Assembly: GCA_964242335.1 (NCBI GenBank)
Contig: CAXTAY010000007.1
Location: forward strand, 1 to 64,000
Direction: 5' to 3'
DNA from: Lichenicoccus sp964242335
GTDB lineage: Bacteria > Pseudomonadota > Alphaproteobacteria > Acetobacterales > Acetobacteraceae
DNA: 64,000 bases
The position numbers were made by a program, and so were the translations under genes. How positions within the stretch are numbered: position 1 is the first letter of the stretch; every line of letters begins with the position of its first letter. The notes under the pieces are model-generated. The model did no database searches and was not told the origin of the DNA. It was given only the letters and a program-made list of their open reading frames with translations. This document shows positions 63,406 to 64,000 of this stretch, piece by piece.

Positions 63406-64000
63406 ACGCGCTGCTGGACGACGACGCGACGAGCATCGCCGAGGCGGTGCGAAGCGGCCGGGTCAGCGCCGTCGAGATCACGCGAGCGGCGATCGACCGG
63501 ATCGAGGCACGGGATCCGGAATTGAACTGCTTCACCGCGCTGTTCGCGGCCGATGCAGCACGCGCCGCGGCGGCGGTCGACCGAACGGTGGCGCACGGCG
63601 GCGATCCAGGTCCGCTGGCCGGCGTTCCCTTCGCGGTCAAGAACCTGTTCGACGTTGCCGGCGTCACCACCATCGCGGGCTCGAAGATCCGCCGTGATCT
63701 GCCGCCCGCCTCGCGCGATGCGACGGTGGTGGCCCGGCTGCGCGCTGCGGGTGCGGTGCTGGTGGGTACCACGAACATGGACGAGTTCGCCTACGGCTTC
63801 ACGACCGAGAACGAGCATTACGGCCCGACGCGCAACCCGCATGACCGGACGCGATCGGCAGGCGGCTCATCGGGCGGTTCGGCCGCCGCCGTTGCCGCAG
63901 CACTGGTGCCGGTCGGCCTCGGCACCGACACCAACGGCTCGATCCGTGTGCCCGCCTCGTTGTGCGGCATCTTCGGCTTGAAGCCGACCCTGGGCCGGCT
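63402..64000 (+). CDS. AtzE-like amidase-signature hydrolase (3' end outside window)
   Basis: The first 199 codons of an amidase-signature enzyme are open to the window end. The Ser-cisSer-Lys triad is visible: Lys80 (GVPFAVKNLFD), Ser156 (SAGGSSGGSAAA) and nucleophile Ser180 (GTDTNGSIRVPAS), with the expected 24-residue spacing between the serines. With the AtzG-like gene just before it, 1-carboxybiuret hydrolase (AtzE) is the best assignment; GatA-like or ureidomalonase-type activity is possible. Partial gene. Confidence 0.88.
   Translation, partial: MNALLDDDATSIAEAVRSGRVSAVEITRAAIDRIEARDPELNCFTALFAADAARAAAAVDRTVAHGGDPGPLAGVPFAVKNLFDVAGVTTIAGSKIRRDLPPASRDATVVARLRAAGAVLVGTTNMDEFAYGFTTENEHYGPTRNPHDRTRSAGGSSGGSAAAVAAALVPVGLGTDTNGSIRVPASLCGIFGLKPTLGR

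Overview
The window is a high-GC alphaproteobacterial chromosome segment. The gene families (cupin-type phosphoglucose isomerase, DUF421, AI-2E transporter, IS5/IS1031-like and IS256-like remnants) and the nusA-ylxR-infB-rbfA order suit Rhodospirillales/Acetobacteraceae. That placement is an inference from gene content, not a phylogenetic result.

Layout. 1-4.5 kb: end of the nusA-ylxR-infB-rbfA translation operon. 4.5-7.0 kb: MFS exporter, DeoR regulator and a small lipoprotein. 7.2-17.5 kb: a divergent sugar/sugar-acid island. Its minus arm has an RpiR/HexR-like regulator, UlaG-like lactonase, 2-hydroxyacid dehydrogenase, AroE-like dehydrogenase, KDPG-type aldolase and cupin phosphoglucose isomerase. 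Its plus arm has a CUT2-type ABC importer and an FGGY kinase. Two HexR-like sites lie between the arms. 17.7-23.8 kb: a complete malonate decarboxylase set, mdcACDEGBH, with neither transporter nor regulator. 24.4-35.5 kb: aquaporin, DUF1003, Crp/Fnr regulator, AI-2E exporter with an extra C-terminal domain, small stress-type genes, DUF421 and an MFS symporter, in a gene-poor, lower-GC setting. 36.9-37.9 kb: zinc alcohol dehydrogenase.

38.7-44.6 kb is the highlight: a photoactive yellow protein (PYP) photoreceptor island. It has a tyrosine ammonia-lyase that should make p-coumaric acid, PYP itself with the chromophore cysteine, a coupled PAS-PAS-degenerate-cyclase protein that is the obvious candidate signalling partner, and a p-coumarate-activating enzyme with an N-terminal acyl-carrier-like domain. 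The Thr50 and Arg52 equivalents of PYP are replaced by Ala and Leu. The partner protein and the carrier-ligase fusion appear to be the least described parts.

45-57.3 kb: a chimeric pseudogene (solute-binding protein plus IS701-like transposase), then a glycerate/tartronate-semialdehyde catabolic operon with its own CUT2 ABC importer (aldo/keto reductase, permease, ATPase, binding protein, glycerate 2-kinase, hydroxyacid dehydrogenase, GlcG, a truncated KdgT-like permease, GarR, IclR). This is followed by an IS graveyard. 57.3-64 kb: a cyanuric-acid/barbiturate-type cluster with a ring-opening amidohydrolase (AtzD family), LysR, a BMP-type ABC importer, a 59-residue AtzG-like subunit and an AtzE-like amidase running off the end. 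The ABC ATPase of this importer is a pseudogene that has lost its first nucleotide-binding domain and all Walker A motifs.

Most operons are chained by 4-bp ATGA or TTGA overlaps. No tRNA, rRNA, CRISPR array or prophage was seen.
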